Of a stretch of 64,000 nt of DNA, positions 24,256 through 33,508 are shown in pieces. Location of the stretch: NCBI RefSeq assembly GCF_022414595.1, contig NZ_JADWYO010000012.1, positions 1-64,000 of the forward strand, read 5' to 3'. The position numbers and the translations under genes are program-made. The DNA is from Streptomyces sp. MUM 203J (GTDB taxonomy: Bacteria; Actinomycetota; Actinomycetes; Streptomycetales; Streptomycetaceae). Position 1 is the stretch's first letter. Each line of letters begins with the position of its first letter. A model generated the notes under the pieces. That model was not told the DNA's origin. It ran no database searches and saw only the letters and a list, made by a program, of their open reading frames with translations.

Positions 24256-24603
24256 CGTCTCCCGCCGTCGTCCGCCCGGGCCGCCCCGCCGGGCTGCCGC
24301 CCGATGGCCCGGCCCCAGATGATCGCGGCCGGCGCGACCGGCGGCAGCGGCATCATCGCGGCCGTCAGCACGGTCCGGAGCGCCACGAACGGCGGCAGTG
24401 TCTGGCCCGTGCCGCATGCCGCCCGCCTGCGCGACGGTGAGCAGCCGGGCCGGTACGGCCGACGGGGTCATCAGCACCCGGGCCGGCGCCGGCTCGCGGC
24501 GCCGCTGCCAGACCGGTGACGGCGCCGCGACGCTCGCGGCGGGGGCGCCGCGTCCGGCGCGCCCGGACCGTCCGGTATGAGCGGTCACCTCTCGGCGCAG
24601 CAC
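24252..24603 (-). pseudogene. Possible frameshifted remnant of a membrane-protein gene
   Basis: On the minus strand from 24426 down to TAG at 24252 one frame has near-perfect G/C third positions. It reads LPPFVALRTVLTAAMMPLPPVAPAAIIW. The matching codon bias further upstream (24603-24427) lies in another frame (PARVLMTPSAVPARLLTVAQAGG). This looks like a short gene broken by a frameshift. The family is unknown. The stop overlaps the stop of the convergent membrane gene. The remaining gap up to 24760 holds nothing else I can name. Confidence 0.25.
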
Positions 24604-24760
24604 CCGGCCGGGCCCGCCGCGAGCCGGAGACCACGGCCCGCGGGCTCACCCGTACGGTCCAGTACCGGTCGCCGCGCGCGAACTCCCGGCGGAGGCTGGC
24701 TCGTACACGTACGGCCGCACGGAGAGATCCGCTTCCGCAGAGAAGGGCGTGGTGACGGCC

Positions 24761-25231
24761 ATGAGCCAGCAGGGACACGAGCCGGGAGACGGACCCCACG
24801 ACATGGCGCCGGGGCACGCCCACGCCCACCACGAGGGCGGGCCTCCCCCGCCGACGACCGGCGGCGCGGGCTGGGCGACGGCGGGCACGATGTTCGCCGG
24901 GGTCCTGCTGATGGTCGTGGGTGTCCTGGGCATGCTCCAGGGCATCGTCGGGATCGCCGAGGACGACGTCTACGGCGTCATCGGCGACTACGTCTTCGAG
25001 TTCAGCGTCACCTCCTGGGGCTGGATCCACCTGGTGCTCGGCCTGGTCCTCGTCGGGATCGGCTGGGGCATCCTGCGCGGCGCGGTCTGGGCCAAGGCGG
25101 GTGGTGTGGCGATCGCCTCGCTGGCCGTGATCGGGAACTTCATCTGGCTGCCTTACCAGCCGGTATGGGGCTTCATCTCCATCGCCCTCGGCATCCTCGT
25201 CATCTGGGCGCTCTGCACCACGACGGACTGA
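24761..25231 (+). CDS. DUF7144-type membrane protein
   Basis: A His-rich soluble N-terminus (~45 residues) precedes four hydrophobic helices. The pattern AGVLLMVVGVLGMLQGIVGIAEDDVYGV ... WGWIHLVLGLVLVGIGWG is that of the actinobacterial DUF7144 family, of unknown function. The ATG at 24761 is chosen; GTG codons at 24749 and 24752 are nearer to the GAAGGG ribosome binding site and are possible alternatives. A long perfect hairpin lies about 150 bp downstream. Confidence 0.75.
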   Translation: MSQQGHEPGDGPHDMAPGHAHAHHEGGPPPPTTGGAGWATAGTMFAGVLLMVVGVLGMLQGIVGIAEDDVYGVIGDYVFEFSVTSWGWIHLVLGLVLVGIGWGILRGAVWAKAGGVAIASLAVIGNFIWLPYQPVWGFISIALGILVIWALCTTTD

Positions 25232-25382
25232 GGAGCGAGCGGAGCCGTCCGGCGGACCGTACTGATGATCCGTCAGTAACCGGGTTCCCAGACCGGCATC
25301 AAGACGCCGTCAAGACTGCCGGATTCCGGCAATGCACGAGCCGGTCATCCGCTGCCAGTATCAGTACTACGGAAACGGGGGC

Positions 25383-25438
25383 ACCGAGCCGGTGCCGGAC
25401 TGCGGCAGATCATGCCCGCCCGGCACCGGCTCGGTTTT
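25383..25438 (+). terminator. Terminator-like hairpin upstream of the flotillin module
   Basis: A perfect 16-bp stem (ACCGAGCCGGTGCCGG and complement) has a 21-nt loop and is followed by TTT. It lies 60 bp before the NfeD-like start, so it either ends the DUF7144 transcript or acts as an attenuator for the module. Confidence 0.6.
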
Positions 25439-25498
25439 CGCACCGCCCGTCCGTCACACACGTACCGAACCGGCGAGGCTGGCGAAGGGGGCACCGGA

Positions 25499-26098
25499 AT
25501 GCGCGACCTGCTCACCGCGGCGATCGGCTTCCCCACACTGCCCTTCACCGCCGCCCTGGTCATCGTCCTGGGCTTCTGGATGCTGGCGCTCTGCCGCGTC
25601 ACGGACCGGCACGCCTTCGACGGGGACCTGCCGCTCGGCCCGCTCGGCCTGGGCGGTGTCCCGGCCGCGGCTGCGGTGTCCGGGGTGGTCCTCACCGGCT
25701 GGTTCACCAGCCTCGCCGGGTCCTACGCCCTGCACCGGCTGACCGGCCCCGGGGTGATCCGCATCCTGCTGTCGCTCGTCCTGCTCGGCGCGGCCCTGTC
25801 GGCGGGCCAGCGGGTGACACGGCTGCTCGTACGGCTCTGGTGCCGTCACCACCCGCATGAACCGGCCCCGCGCCACGGCGACTTCGTCGGCCGGACCTGC
25901 ACGATCCGCACCGGACGGGTCGACGGCGGGTTCGGGCGGGCCGAGGTCGCGGTACGGGGCGGGCCCACCGCCGTCGTACCGGTACGGCAGCTCGGCGGCG
26001 AGCCACCGCTCACCAGAGGCTCCACCGCCCTGCTCTACGCGTACGACGACACCGGCGAGTTCTTCTGGGTCACCCCGCAGCCGCTGGCCGCCGCCTGA
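25499..26098 (+). CDS. NfeD/YqiJ-like membrane protein with C-terminal OB domain
   Basis: A 199-aa protein with three hydrophobic helices (about residues 12-32, 55-77 and 85-103). A C-terminal beta-rich domain (GDFVGRTCTIRTGRVDGGFGRAEVAV ... GEPPLTRGSTALLYAYDD) has the OB-fold layout of NfeD and YqiJ. Such proteins are the partners of flotillin/SPFH proteins. A flotillin gene starts 97 bp downstream on the same strand, which is the classical pairing. GAAGGGGGC precedes the ATG. Confidence 0.82.
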   Translation: MRDLLTAAIGFPTLPFTAALVIVLGFWMLALCRVTDRHAFDGDLPLGPLGLGGVPAAAAVSGVVLTGWFTSLAGSYALHRLTGPGVIRILLSLVLLGAALSAGQRVTRLLVRLWCRHHPHEPAPRHGDFVGRTCTIRTGRVDGGFGRAEVAVRGGPTAVVPVRQLGGEPPLTRGSTALLYAYDDTGEFFWVTPQPLAAA

Positions 26099-26194
26099 GC
26101 CCCGCTCGCCACCCCACCACCCCACCAGCTCTGCTTCTGCTCTGCCCTGCCCGCGGACGCGTGCGTGCCCGCGACTCACCCGCAAGGATTTCCC

Positions 26195-28282
26195 ATGGAC
26201 GCCTTCCCCTGGGGCATCGGTGTGCTCATCGCCGCTGTCCTGCTGATCCTGGTCGCGCTGGTCCTGACCGTCACCAAGCTGTTCCGCAAGGTCGACCAGG
26301 GCAAGGCCCTCATCGTGTCGAAGATGCGCAAGATCGATGTGACCTTCACCGGTCAGGTCGTCCTGCCGGTGCTGCACCGCGCCGAGGTCATGGACATCTC
26401 GGTGAAGACCATCGAGATCTCCCGCACCGGCCGCGACGGCCTGATCTGCAAGGACAACATCCGCGCCGACATACGGATCTCGTTCTTCGTCCGGGTCAGC
26501 AAGACAGCAGAGGACGTCATCCGGGTCGCCCAGGCGATCGGCACGGCCCGCGCCAGCGACAAGGCCACCCTGCAGGACCTGTTCAACGCCAAGTTCTCCG
26601 AGGCGCTGAAGACCGTCGGCAAGCAGATGGACTTCACCGACCTCTACACCAAGCGCGACGAACTGCGGTACCGGATCATCGAGGTCATCGGCGTCGACCT
26701 CAACGGCTACCACCTGGAGGACGCGGCGATCGACTACCTGGAGCAGACGCCGCTCAGCCAGCTCGACGCCGACAACATCCTGGACGCCCAGGGCATCCGC
26801 AAGATCACCGAGCTGACCGCTGTCGAGCACATCCGCACCAACGAGTTCCGGCAGAACGAGCAGAAGGAGATCACCCGCCAGAACGTCGACGCCCGCGAGG
26901 CCATCCTGGAGCTGGAGCGCCGTCAGGCGGACGCCGAGATCAAGCAGAAGCGGGAGATCGAGACCGTCCGGGCCCGGGAGGAGGCGGAGACCACGCGGGT
27001 CGCGGAGGAGGAGCGGCTGCGGGCACAGGGCGCCTTCCTGCGGACCGAGGAGCAGCTCGGCATCCAGCGGGAGAACCAGGCCCGCGAGGTGGCCGTCGCG
27101 GAGAAGAACCGCGAGCGGGTCATCGCCGTGGAGAACGAGCGGATCGAGAAGGACCGCCAGCTGGAGGCCATCGCCCGCGAGCGGGAGACGATGCTGACCA
27201 GGATCGCCGCCGAGAGGGAGGTCGAGGCCGAGCGCCGGGACATCGCGGAGGTCATCCGGGAGCGGGTCGCCGTGGACCGCACGGTCGCGGAGCAGGAGGA
27301 GTCCATCAAGCGGCTGCGGGCCGTGGAGGAGGCCGAGCGTGAGCGCCAGGCGGTCGTCATCGCGGCCGAGGCGGAGGCGCAGGAGCGGCTGGTCAAGGAC
27401 ATCAAGGCCGCCGAGGCCGCCGAGCAGGCCGCCGTACACCGCGCCGCCGAGGAGCTGACGCTGGCGGAGGCCCGGCTGAAGGCCGCCGACCTGGACGCGC
27501 AGGCCAAGCTGCGGCTCGCGGAGGGTGTGCAGGCCGAGCAGGCCGCCGAGGGCCTGGCCGCCGTGCAGGTGCGGGACGCCGAGGCGGAGGTCATCGAGAA
27601 GTCCGGCCTCGCGGAGGCACAGGCCACCGAGGCGCGGCTCAAGGCGGAGGCAGAGGGCGCCCGCAAGCAGGCGCTGGCCGAGGCCGAGGGCCGGCGGGCC
27701 AAGGCGCTCGCGGAGGCCGAGGCCGTCGCGGAGCGGCTGAAGGCGGAGGCACACGGCATCAACGAGAAGGCCGCGGCCATGGCGGCGCTGGACGAGGCGT
27801 CCCGCGGACACGAGGAGTTCCGGCTGCGGCTGGAGGCCGAGAAGGACATCCGGCTGGCCGGTCTGGACGCCCAGCGGCAGATCGCGGAGGCCCAGGCCTC
27901 GGTGCTCGCCTCCGGTCTGGAGAAGGCCGACATCAGCATCGTCGGCGGGGAGTCCGCGTTCTTCGACAAGATCGTCGGCGCGATGTCGCTCGGCAAGAGC
28001 GTGGACGGGTTCATGAAGCAGTCCCAGACCGCGCAGGCGCTGGCCGGGCCGTGGCTGGACGGGTCGGCGGACTTCACGCAGGACGTGACCCGGGTGCTCA
28101 GCTCGCTGTCCACCGGTGATGTGCAGAACATGACCGTGTCCGCGCTGCTGATGAAGCTGATGGGACAGGGCGGCGGTGTGGAGAGCAGCCCCGAGCTGCG
28201 GAAGCTGCTGGACGCCGCCGAACGGCTGGGGCTGTCGGAGACGCCGCTGGCCGCACTGAACGGTACGCCGGCCCAGGTCTGA
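26195..28282 (+). CDS. Flotillin-like protein (YqiK type)
   Basis: A 695-aa protein with an N-terminal membrane helix (residues 5-30) and an SPFH domain (to about 215, starting VDQGKALIVSKMRK). A very long Ala/Glu/Arg coiled coil (about 220-590) and a C-terminal flotillin region (SIVGGESAFFDKIVGAMSLGKSVDGFM) follow. It would form large membrane-attached assemblies that organise lipid microdomains. At ~700 residues it is longer than B. subtilis FloT (~510), mainly in the coiled coil. AGGA precedes the ATG. It is the middle gene of the NfeD-flotillin-ATPase module. Confidence 0.92.
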   Translation: MDAFPWGIGVLIAAVLLILVALVLTVTKLFRKVDQGKALIVSKMRKIDVTFTGQVVLPVLHRAEVMDISVKTIEISRTGRDGLICKDNIRADIRISFFVRVSKTAEDVIRVAQAIGTARASDKATLQDLFNAKFSEALKTVGKQMDFTDLYTKRDELRYRIIEVIGVDLNGYHLEDAAIDYLEQTPLSQLDADNILDAQGIRKITELTAVEHIRTNEFRQNEQKEITRQNVDAREAILELERRQADAEIKQKREIETVRAREEAETTRVAEEERLRAQGAFLRTEEQLGIQRENQAREVAVAEKNRERVIAVENERIEKDRQLEAIARERETMLTRIAAEREVEAERRDIAEVIRERVAVDRTVAEQEESIKRLRAVEEAERERQAVVIAAEAEAQERLVKDIKAAEAAEQAAVHRAAEELTLAEARLKAADLDAQAKLRLAEGVQAEQAAEGLAAVQVRDAEAEVIEKSGLAEAQATEARLKAEAEGARKQALAEAEGRRAKALAEAEAVAERLKAEAHGINEKAAAMAALDEASRGHEEFRLRLEAEKDIRLAGLDAQRQIAEAQASVLASGLEKADISIVGGESAFFDKIVGAMSLGKSVDGFMKQSQTAQALAGPWLDGSADFTQDVTRVLSSLSTGDVQNMTVSALLMKLMGQGGGVESSPELRKLLDAAERLGLSETPLAALNGTPAQV

Positions 28283-28302
28283 GACCTGGACCAGGCGTAC
28301 GA

Positions 28303-28342
28303 GGCCCGGAGCTGCCGTCACGGGGGGCAGCAGCTCCGGGCC
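28303..28342 (+). terminator. Intra-module hairpin between the flotillin and ATPase genes
   Basis: A perfect 12-bp stem (GGCCCGGAGCTG / CAGCTCCGGGCC) has a 16-nt loop and is followed by GCTTCTTC without a T run. It fills most of the 88-bp gap inside the module and could lower the amount of the large downstream message or stabilise the 3' end of the flotillin part. Confidence 0.55.
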
Positions 28343-28370
28343 GCTTCTTCGAAGAGGGGAACCCGCGAGG

Positions 28371-31300
28371 ATGAGCACCAACGAGACCTCCGGCGCCGTC
28401 ATGGACGCCTCCGCCTACGACGTGCTGCGGGAGCGGCTGGCCGCGCAGGGCGCCGGACTGGCGGCGCGTGCTCAGGAGCTGAACGCCCGCCGCGCGGAGG
28501 TGTTCGGCGCCGCGGAGCTGCGGCTCGACGGCACCGAGCGGCTGCGCACCGAGGCGTCCGCGCTGGCCCGGGACGTGGTCGCGGTCGGGAACACGCTGCT
28601 CGTGGGCTACAGCGGGGTGGCCGGGCCCGAGGAGGTCCGGGTCGGTGACGTGTTCGCGCTGCACGCGCGCGAGGGGCTGGAGGCGCTCGCCCGGGACGCG
28701 GTGCCGGGGCTGCTCGACGACCCCTCCTTCGTACGGGAGTTCCAGGGGCTGCACCGGTACTACCGGGGGTCGCGGCTGCTGCGGCTGCGGCTGGCCGACG
28801 GGAAGCTGCTCGCGGTGTTCCGGACCGGAGAGCGGGCCGAGGACATCCGGGTGCTGCGCTGGCGGCTGCGCCGGGACGGCTCGGCGCAGTTCCTCGACGC
28901 GCGCGGTGAGCGGGACCATGTGCTGCCGCCCGCGCACGACGTGACGTGGACGGCGGCCACACGCGAGGACCACGGAACGGTCGACGGCACCGCCTACGCA
29001 CGCGTGCCGGGTGATGTGGAGCTGTACGCGGGCACGACCGGCGGGACGCTGACCGTGCGGGACGCCGAGGGCGTCCTGTACGAGGAGCCGGTCACCGAGC
29101 CGCTTCAGTCCCTGGCGGACGCGGACATCGCCCACGCGCGCGTGGGGGCTCTTCTCCTGCTGCGGGTGCGCCCCTACAAGGAGGACACCGACCGGTACCT
29201 GGCCGTGTCGGTCACCACGCGGACCGTCGCCCGGCTGGACGGCATCGGACAGGCGTGCCGCCGCCTGCCCGGCGGCCAGGGCGTCGTCTTCCCCGGCGGC
29301 TACTGCCTGGCCGACGGCACCCACAGGACCTTCGGCACCGACGCCGAGGGCATGGAGTTCGAGCGGGCCGTCCACTCCCCCAACGGCGAGGACGTCCTGT
29401 ACGTGTTCCAGGCGCGCGGGGACGGGCGGACGCTGCTCCTGCCGTACAACCTGATCCGGCGGTCCGTGGCAGCGCCGGTCGCCTGCCAGGGCTACGCGCT
29501 GTTCGAGGACGGCACGCTGCACGTGCTGCGCGCCCCGGCGGACGGGGAGCCCGCACGCGTGCACCCGGTCCAGGTGTGGCGCAGCCCGTACGTCTCCGAC
29601 ACCTTCGCCGCCGCGCAGCCGGTGGGCGAGGGGCCGCTGGAGCGGATCGGCAACCCCGACCTCGTACGGGCGGTGTCGGACTGCCTCGCGGTGGCGCGCA
29701 CCGCGTCGGCGGCGTCCGCCCCGGACGCGGAGCCGACGACGGAGGCGTACGAGGACCTGGCGGGTCGCTGCGCGCGTGCTCTGGACGCCTACCACTGGCT
29801 CGCCGACCCGGAGGCCGGGGGCGGTGTTCTGGAGCCGCTGGCCGGGCTGCGGGAGACCGCGGAGCAGGTGCTCGCGGAGTTCGCGGCGGTACGGGAGCTG
29901 AAGCGGCAGGCGGCGGAGGCACTGGCGGAGGCCGCCTCCCGGGTCGCGACGCTGGTGCGGCGCATGCGGGGCGAGGCGCCGCGCACCGCGCCCGAATGGG
30001 TCGAGCGGCTCACCGGGCTGCGCCGCGCCCAGGGCCGGCTGGTGACGCTGAAGGAGATGCGGTACGCGGATGCCGAGCGCATCGACGAACTGGCCGCCGA
30101 CGTGGGCGGCGACCTGGAGGTCTTCGGCGGGCGGGCGGTGGAGTTCCTGTCCCGGGACGACGCGTTCGTGTCGTACGACGAGGAGGTGGAACAGCTCACG
30201 GCGCGGGCCGAGGGCATCGGGACGGCCGCCGAGGCGGAGCCGCTTGCCGCGCTGATCGACACGCAGGCGGAGGGACTGCGCACGGTCACGGAGGTGGTGA
30301 CGGGGCTCGACATCGGTGACGCGACGCTGCGGACCGCGATCCTGGAGCGGATCTCCGCCGTGCTGGGCGGGGTGAACCGGGCGCGGGCCACGCTGGACGC
30401 ACGCCGCCGGGAGCTGGCGGCGGGCGAGTCGCGCGCGGAGTTCGCGGCCGAGACCGCCCTGCTGGGCCAGGCGGTGACGGGGGCGCTGGCCGCCGCGGAC
30501 ACGCCGGAGGCGTGTGACGGGCAACTCGCCGGGCTGCTGCTGCGGCTGGAGAACCTGGAAGCCCGGTTCGGCGCGTCCGACGAGGCGTCGGCCGTCGTCG
30601 CCGCGAAGCGCGACGAGGTGTACGAGGCGTTCGCGGCGCGCAAGCAGGCGCTGCAGGACGAGCGGGCACGGCACGCCGAGCGGCTGGCCTCGTCGGCGGG
30701 GCGGGTGCTGGAGACGGTGGCGCGTCGGCTGGCGTCGCTCGCGGACCAGGACGAGATCAACACGTTCTTCGCGTCGGACCCGCTGGTCGCGAAGGTGCGC
30801 CGGTCGGCGGAGGAGCTGCGCGGGCTGGGCGAGTCGGCGCGCGCGGAGGAGCTGGAGGGCCGGATCACGGCGGCCCGGCAGGAGGCCGCGCGGGCACTGC
30901 GGGACCGCACGGACCTGTACGCCGACGGCGGGGCGGCGATCCGGCTGGGACGGCACCGGTTCGCGGTGAACACCCAGCCGGTGGACCTGACGCTGGTCCC
31001 CTCCGGGGACGACACGCTCGTGTTCGCCGTGCCGGGCACGGACTACCGGGCGCCGGTCACGGACGAGGGCTTCGCCGGGACGCGCGCGTTCTGGGGGCAG
31101 AGCCTGCCGTCGGAGAACGCGGACGTGTACCGGGCGGAGTTCCTGGCGGTGCGGCTGCTGGGCGAACACGGGGCGGAGGCGCTGGCGGCGGCCGGCGAGG
31201 CCGGCGAACTGGACGGCCTGGTGCGGGAGGCGGCGCGGGAGGCCTACGACGAGGGCTACGAGCTGGGCGTCCACGACCGGGACGCGGCGCTGATCCTGGC

Positions 31301-33269
31301 CGCTGTGCTGCGGCTGCACGCGGGCGCGGGGCTGCTGCGGTACCCCGCACGCGCGCGCGGCGCGGCGCAGGAGTTCTGGGCGTACGGCGTGGCGGAGGAC
31401 GCGGTGCGGGCCGCCTGGACGGTGCGGGCCCGGTCGCTGGCCCGTGCGCGGGAGGCGTTCGGGGCGGCGCCGGGGCTGGACGGGCTGCGGGGGGAGCTGG
31501 CCGCGGCGATGGCGGGGGCCGGGTCCCCGATGGACGCGGCGGTGGGGGCGGCGTACCTGGTGGAGGAGCTGGCTGCGGGGCCCGAGGGCTTTGTCGCGGG
31601 GGCGGCGGCCCGCACCCTGGTGGGGAAGTTCCGGGGTGCGGTGGATCTGGAGGCGTACGAGCAGGACCTGGCGGGGATCGCGGACCTGGGTGCCCGGCGG
31701 ATGCTGGTCGAGTCGTGGCTGTCGGCGTACGCGGCGGCGACCGGGGAGCCGGTGGCCGACGGGGACCTGGCGGAGGCGGTGGTCCTGGAGCTGTGCCCGG
31801 AACTTCCCCGTTACGACCGGGAGGCGGAGCTGACGGCGAGGGCCGAGGGCCTGCTGGGCACGCACCCGCGCGTCGAAGGACGGGCACTGACGATCCGTCT
31901 GGACGAGCTTCTCGCACGCGTGGAGGGATTCCGGCGGGACGCGGTGCCCGCGTTCCGCGCGTACCAGAAGCGGCGGGCCGCGCTGGTGGCGGCCGAGCGC
32001 GAACGACTCGGCCTGGACGCGTACCGGCCGCGCGCGATGGCCTCGTTCGTACGGGGGCGGCTGGTGGACGAGGTGTACCTGCCGCTCGTCGGGGACAGCC
32101 TGAACAAGCAGATGGGCCCGGGCAGCCACGGCCTGCTCCTGCTCGTCTCCCCGCCCGGATACGGCAAGACGACGCTGATGGAGTACGTCGCGGAGCGGCT
32201 CGGCATGCTGCTGGTGAAGGTGGACGGACCCGCCCTCGGCCACGACGTCACGTCCCTGGACCCGGCGGAGGCCCCGCACTCGGCGGCGCGCCGCGAACTG
32301 GAGAAGGTCCGGTTCGCGCTGTCGGCCGGGAACAACGTGCTGCTGCACATCGACGACGTCCAGCACACCTCGCCGGAACTGCTCCAGAAGTTCATCCCGC
32401 TGTGCGACGCGACCCGGGCGCTGGACGGGTACGACCTGCGGGGCAAGCGGTTCGCGGTGTGCATGACGGCGAACCCGTACACGGAGTCCGGCAGCCGTTT
32501 CCGGATCCCGGACATGCTGGCGAACCGGGCCGACGTGTGGAACCTGGGCGATGTGCTGGGCGGCAAGGAGGATGCCTTCGCGCTGAGTTTCGTCGAGAAC
32601 GCGCTGACCGCGAACCCGGTGCTGGCGCCGCTGGCCGGGCGGGACCTGTCGGACCTGGACGCGCTGGTGCGGATGGCGGCGGGCGACCCGGGGGCGCCCG
32701 GGCCCGACCGGCTGAGCCACCCGTACGCGGCATCCGAGCTGAACGAGGTCCTCGCGGTGCTGCGGCACCTGCTGACGGCCCGCCGGACCGTGCTCGCGGT
32801 GAACGCCGCGTACATCGCGTCGGCCGCCCAGTCCGACGAGACCCGCACCGAGCCGCGCTTCCAGCTGCAGGGCTCGTACCGGGACATGAACAAGATCGCG
32901 GCGCGGATCTCACCGGTCATGAACGAGGCGGAGCTGGCCGCGGTCGTCCAGGACCACTACACGGCCGAGGCGCAGACACTGACGTCCGGCGCCGAGGCGA
33001 ACCTGCTGAAGCTGGCGGAGCTTCAGGGCGCCCTGACGCCGGAGCAGTCCGCCCGCTGGGCCGAACTGAAGGCCGCGCACGGCAGGGCGCGGGCGCTGGG
33101 CGACCCGGAGGAGGACCCGGTGGTACGGGCGGTGGCGGCGCTGGGGCTGCTGGCCGACCGGATCGCGGCGATCGAGTCGGCCATCACCCGCGCGGCCGAC
33201 CCCCGCATGACCCTCGCGAACCCGCACGCCCGGCACGCGTCCCGGCCCGCGGGGGAGGCCGGAGGGTAG
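28371..33269 (+). CDS. Giant AAA-type ATPase of the flotillin module (annotated elsewhere as DNA repair ATPase)
   Basis: A 1632-aa protein. Residues 1-~400 are beta-rich and include the repeated-looking blocks VGDVFALHAREGLEAL and RSVAAPVACQGYALFEDGTLHVL. The centre (~430-870) is largely helical. The C-terminal third carries one AAA module: Walker A SPPGYGKTTL with K1266, Walker B VLLHIDDV with D1328-D1329, and ANPYTESGSRFRIPDMLANR as sensor-1/arginine-finger region. Homologues are called DNA repair ATPases, but that label has no support in the sequence I can see. Its position after an NfeD-like protein and a flotillin suggests a membrane-microdomain-linked machine. Confidence 0.85.
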   Translation: MSTNETSGAVMDASAYDVLRERLAAQGAGLAARAQELNARRAEVFGAAELRLDGTERLRTEASALARDVVAVGNTLLVGYSGVAGPEEVRVGDVFALHAREGLEALARDAVPGLLDDPSFVREFQGLHRYYRGSRLLRLRLADGKLLAVFRTGERAEDIRVLRWRLRRDGSAQFLDARGERDHVLPPAHDVTWTAATREDHGTVDGTAYARVPGDVELYAGTTGGTLTVRDAEGVLYEEPVTEPLQSLADADIAHARVGALLLLRVRPYKEDTDRYLAVSVTTRTVARLDGIGQACRRLPGGQGVVFPGGYCLADGTHRTFGTDAEGMEFERAVHSPNGEDVLYVFQARGDGRTLLLPYNLIRRSVAAPVACQGYALFEDGTLHVLRAPADGEPARVHPVQVWRSPYVSDTFAAAQPVGEGPLERIGNPDLVRAVSDCLAVARTASAASAPDAEPTTEAYEDLAGRCARALDAYHWLADPEAGGGVLEPLAGLRETAEQVLAEFAAVRELKRQAAEALAEAASRVATLVRRMRGEAPRTAPEWVERLTGLRRAQGRLVTLKEMRYADAERIDELAADVGGDLEVFGGRAVEFLSRDDAFVSYDEEVEQLTARAEGIGTAAEAEPLAALIDTQAEGLRTVTEVVTGLDIGDATLRTAILERISAVLGGVNRARATLDARRRELAAGESRAEFAAETALLGQAVTGALAAADTPEACDGQLAGLLLRLENLEARFGASDEASAVVAAKRDEVYEAFAARKQALQDERARHAERLASSAGRVLETVARRLASLADQDEINTFFASDPLVAKVRRSAEELRGLGESARAEELEGRITAARQEAARALRDRTDLYADGGAAIRLGRHRFAVNTQPVDLTLVPSGDDTLVFAVPGTDYRAPVTDEGFAGTRAFWGQSLPSENADVYRAEFLAVRLLGEHGAEALAAAGEAGELDGLVREAAREAYDEGYELGVHDRDAALILAAVLRLHAGAGLLRYPARARGAAQEFWAYGVAEDAVRAAWTVRARSLARAREAFGAAPGLDGLRGELAAAMAGAGSPMDAAVGAAYLVEELAAGPEGFVAGAAARTLVGKFRGAVDLEAYEQDLAGIADLGARRMLVESWLSAYAAATGEPVADGDLAEAVVLELCPELPRYDREAELTARAEGLLGTHPRVEGRALTIRLDELLARVEGFRRDAVPAFRAYQKRRAALVAAERERLGLDAYRPRAMASFVRGRLVDEVYLPLVGDSLNKQMGPGSHGLLLLVSPPGYGKTTLMEYVAERLGMLLVKVDGPALGHDVTSLDPAEAPHSAARRELEKVRFALSAGNNVLLHIDDVQHTSPELLQKFIPLCDATRALDGYDLRGKRFAVCMTANPYTESGSRFRIPDMLANRADVWNLGDVLGGKEDAFALSFVENALTANPVLAPLAGRDLSDLDALVRMAAGDPGAPGPDRLSHPYAASELNEVLAVLRHLLTARRTVLAVNAAYIASAAQSDETRTEPRFQLQGSYRDMNKIAARISPVMNEAELAAVVQDHYTAEAQTLTSGAEANLLKLAELQGALTPEQSARWAELKAAHGRARALGDPEEDPVVRAVAALGLLADRIAAIESAITRAADPRMTLANPHARHASRPAGEAGG

Positions 33270-33456
33270 GCGCGGCGGCTGCGGGCGGCATCACCGGGAA
33301 GGGGAGCGGTCCGCGGGGCCCGGACCGCTCCGGTGGCGGAACAGCGCCGGCTGCGGGGCCCGGACCAGCGGCAAGGGAGACAGCACCGACTGCGAGCGGG
33401 CAGCCGGGGAGCAGCATGAACGGTGCGTCATAGGCTCGACGCGCCCTTTCCCTTCC

Positions 33457-33483
33457 AGGTCTGCCCGCCTTCCGGGCAGACCT
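33457..33483 (+). promoter_or_regulatory. Hairpin in the 5' leader of the LysE gene
   Basis: A perfect 11-bp stem (AGGTCTGCCCG / CGGGCAGACCT) has a CCTTC loop and ends 25 nt before the ATG. TAGGCT at 33431-33436 is a possible -10 that would put the hairpin in the leader. It could be an attenuator, an mRNA stabiliser or an operator; it has no T run. Confidence 0.5.
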
Positions 33484-33508
33484 GTGCCGCTATGGAGGTT
33501 CCGGAGCC

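Noticed and set aside
25454..32768. Very long open frames (about 1000 and 1550 codons) on the minus strand opposite the flotillin and ATPase genes
   Set aside because: In DNA this rich in G+C the strand opposite a real gene often lacks stops. The residues are Arg/Gly/Gln/Val-rich with no domain, and the plus-strand frames have clear families and correct codon bias.
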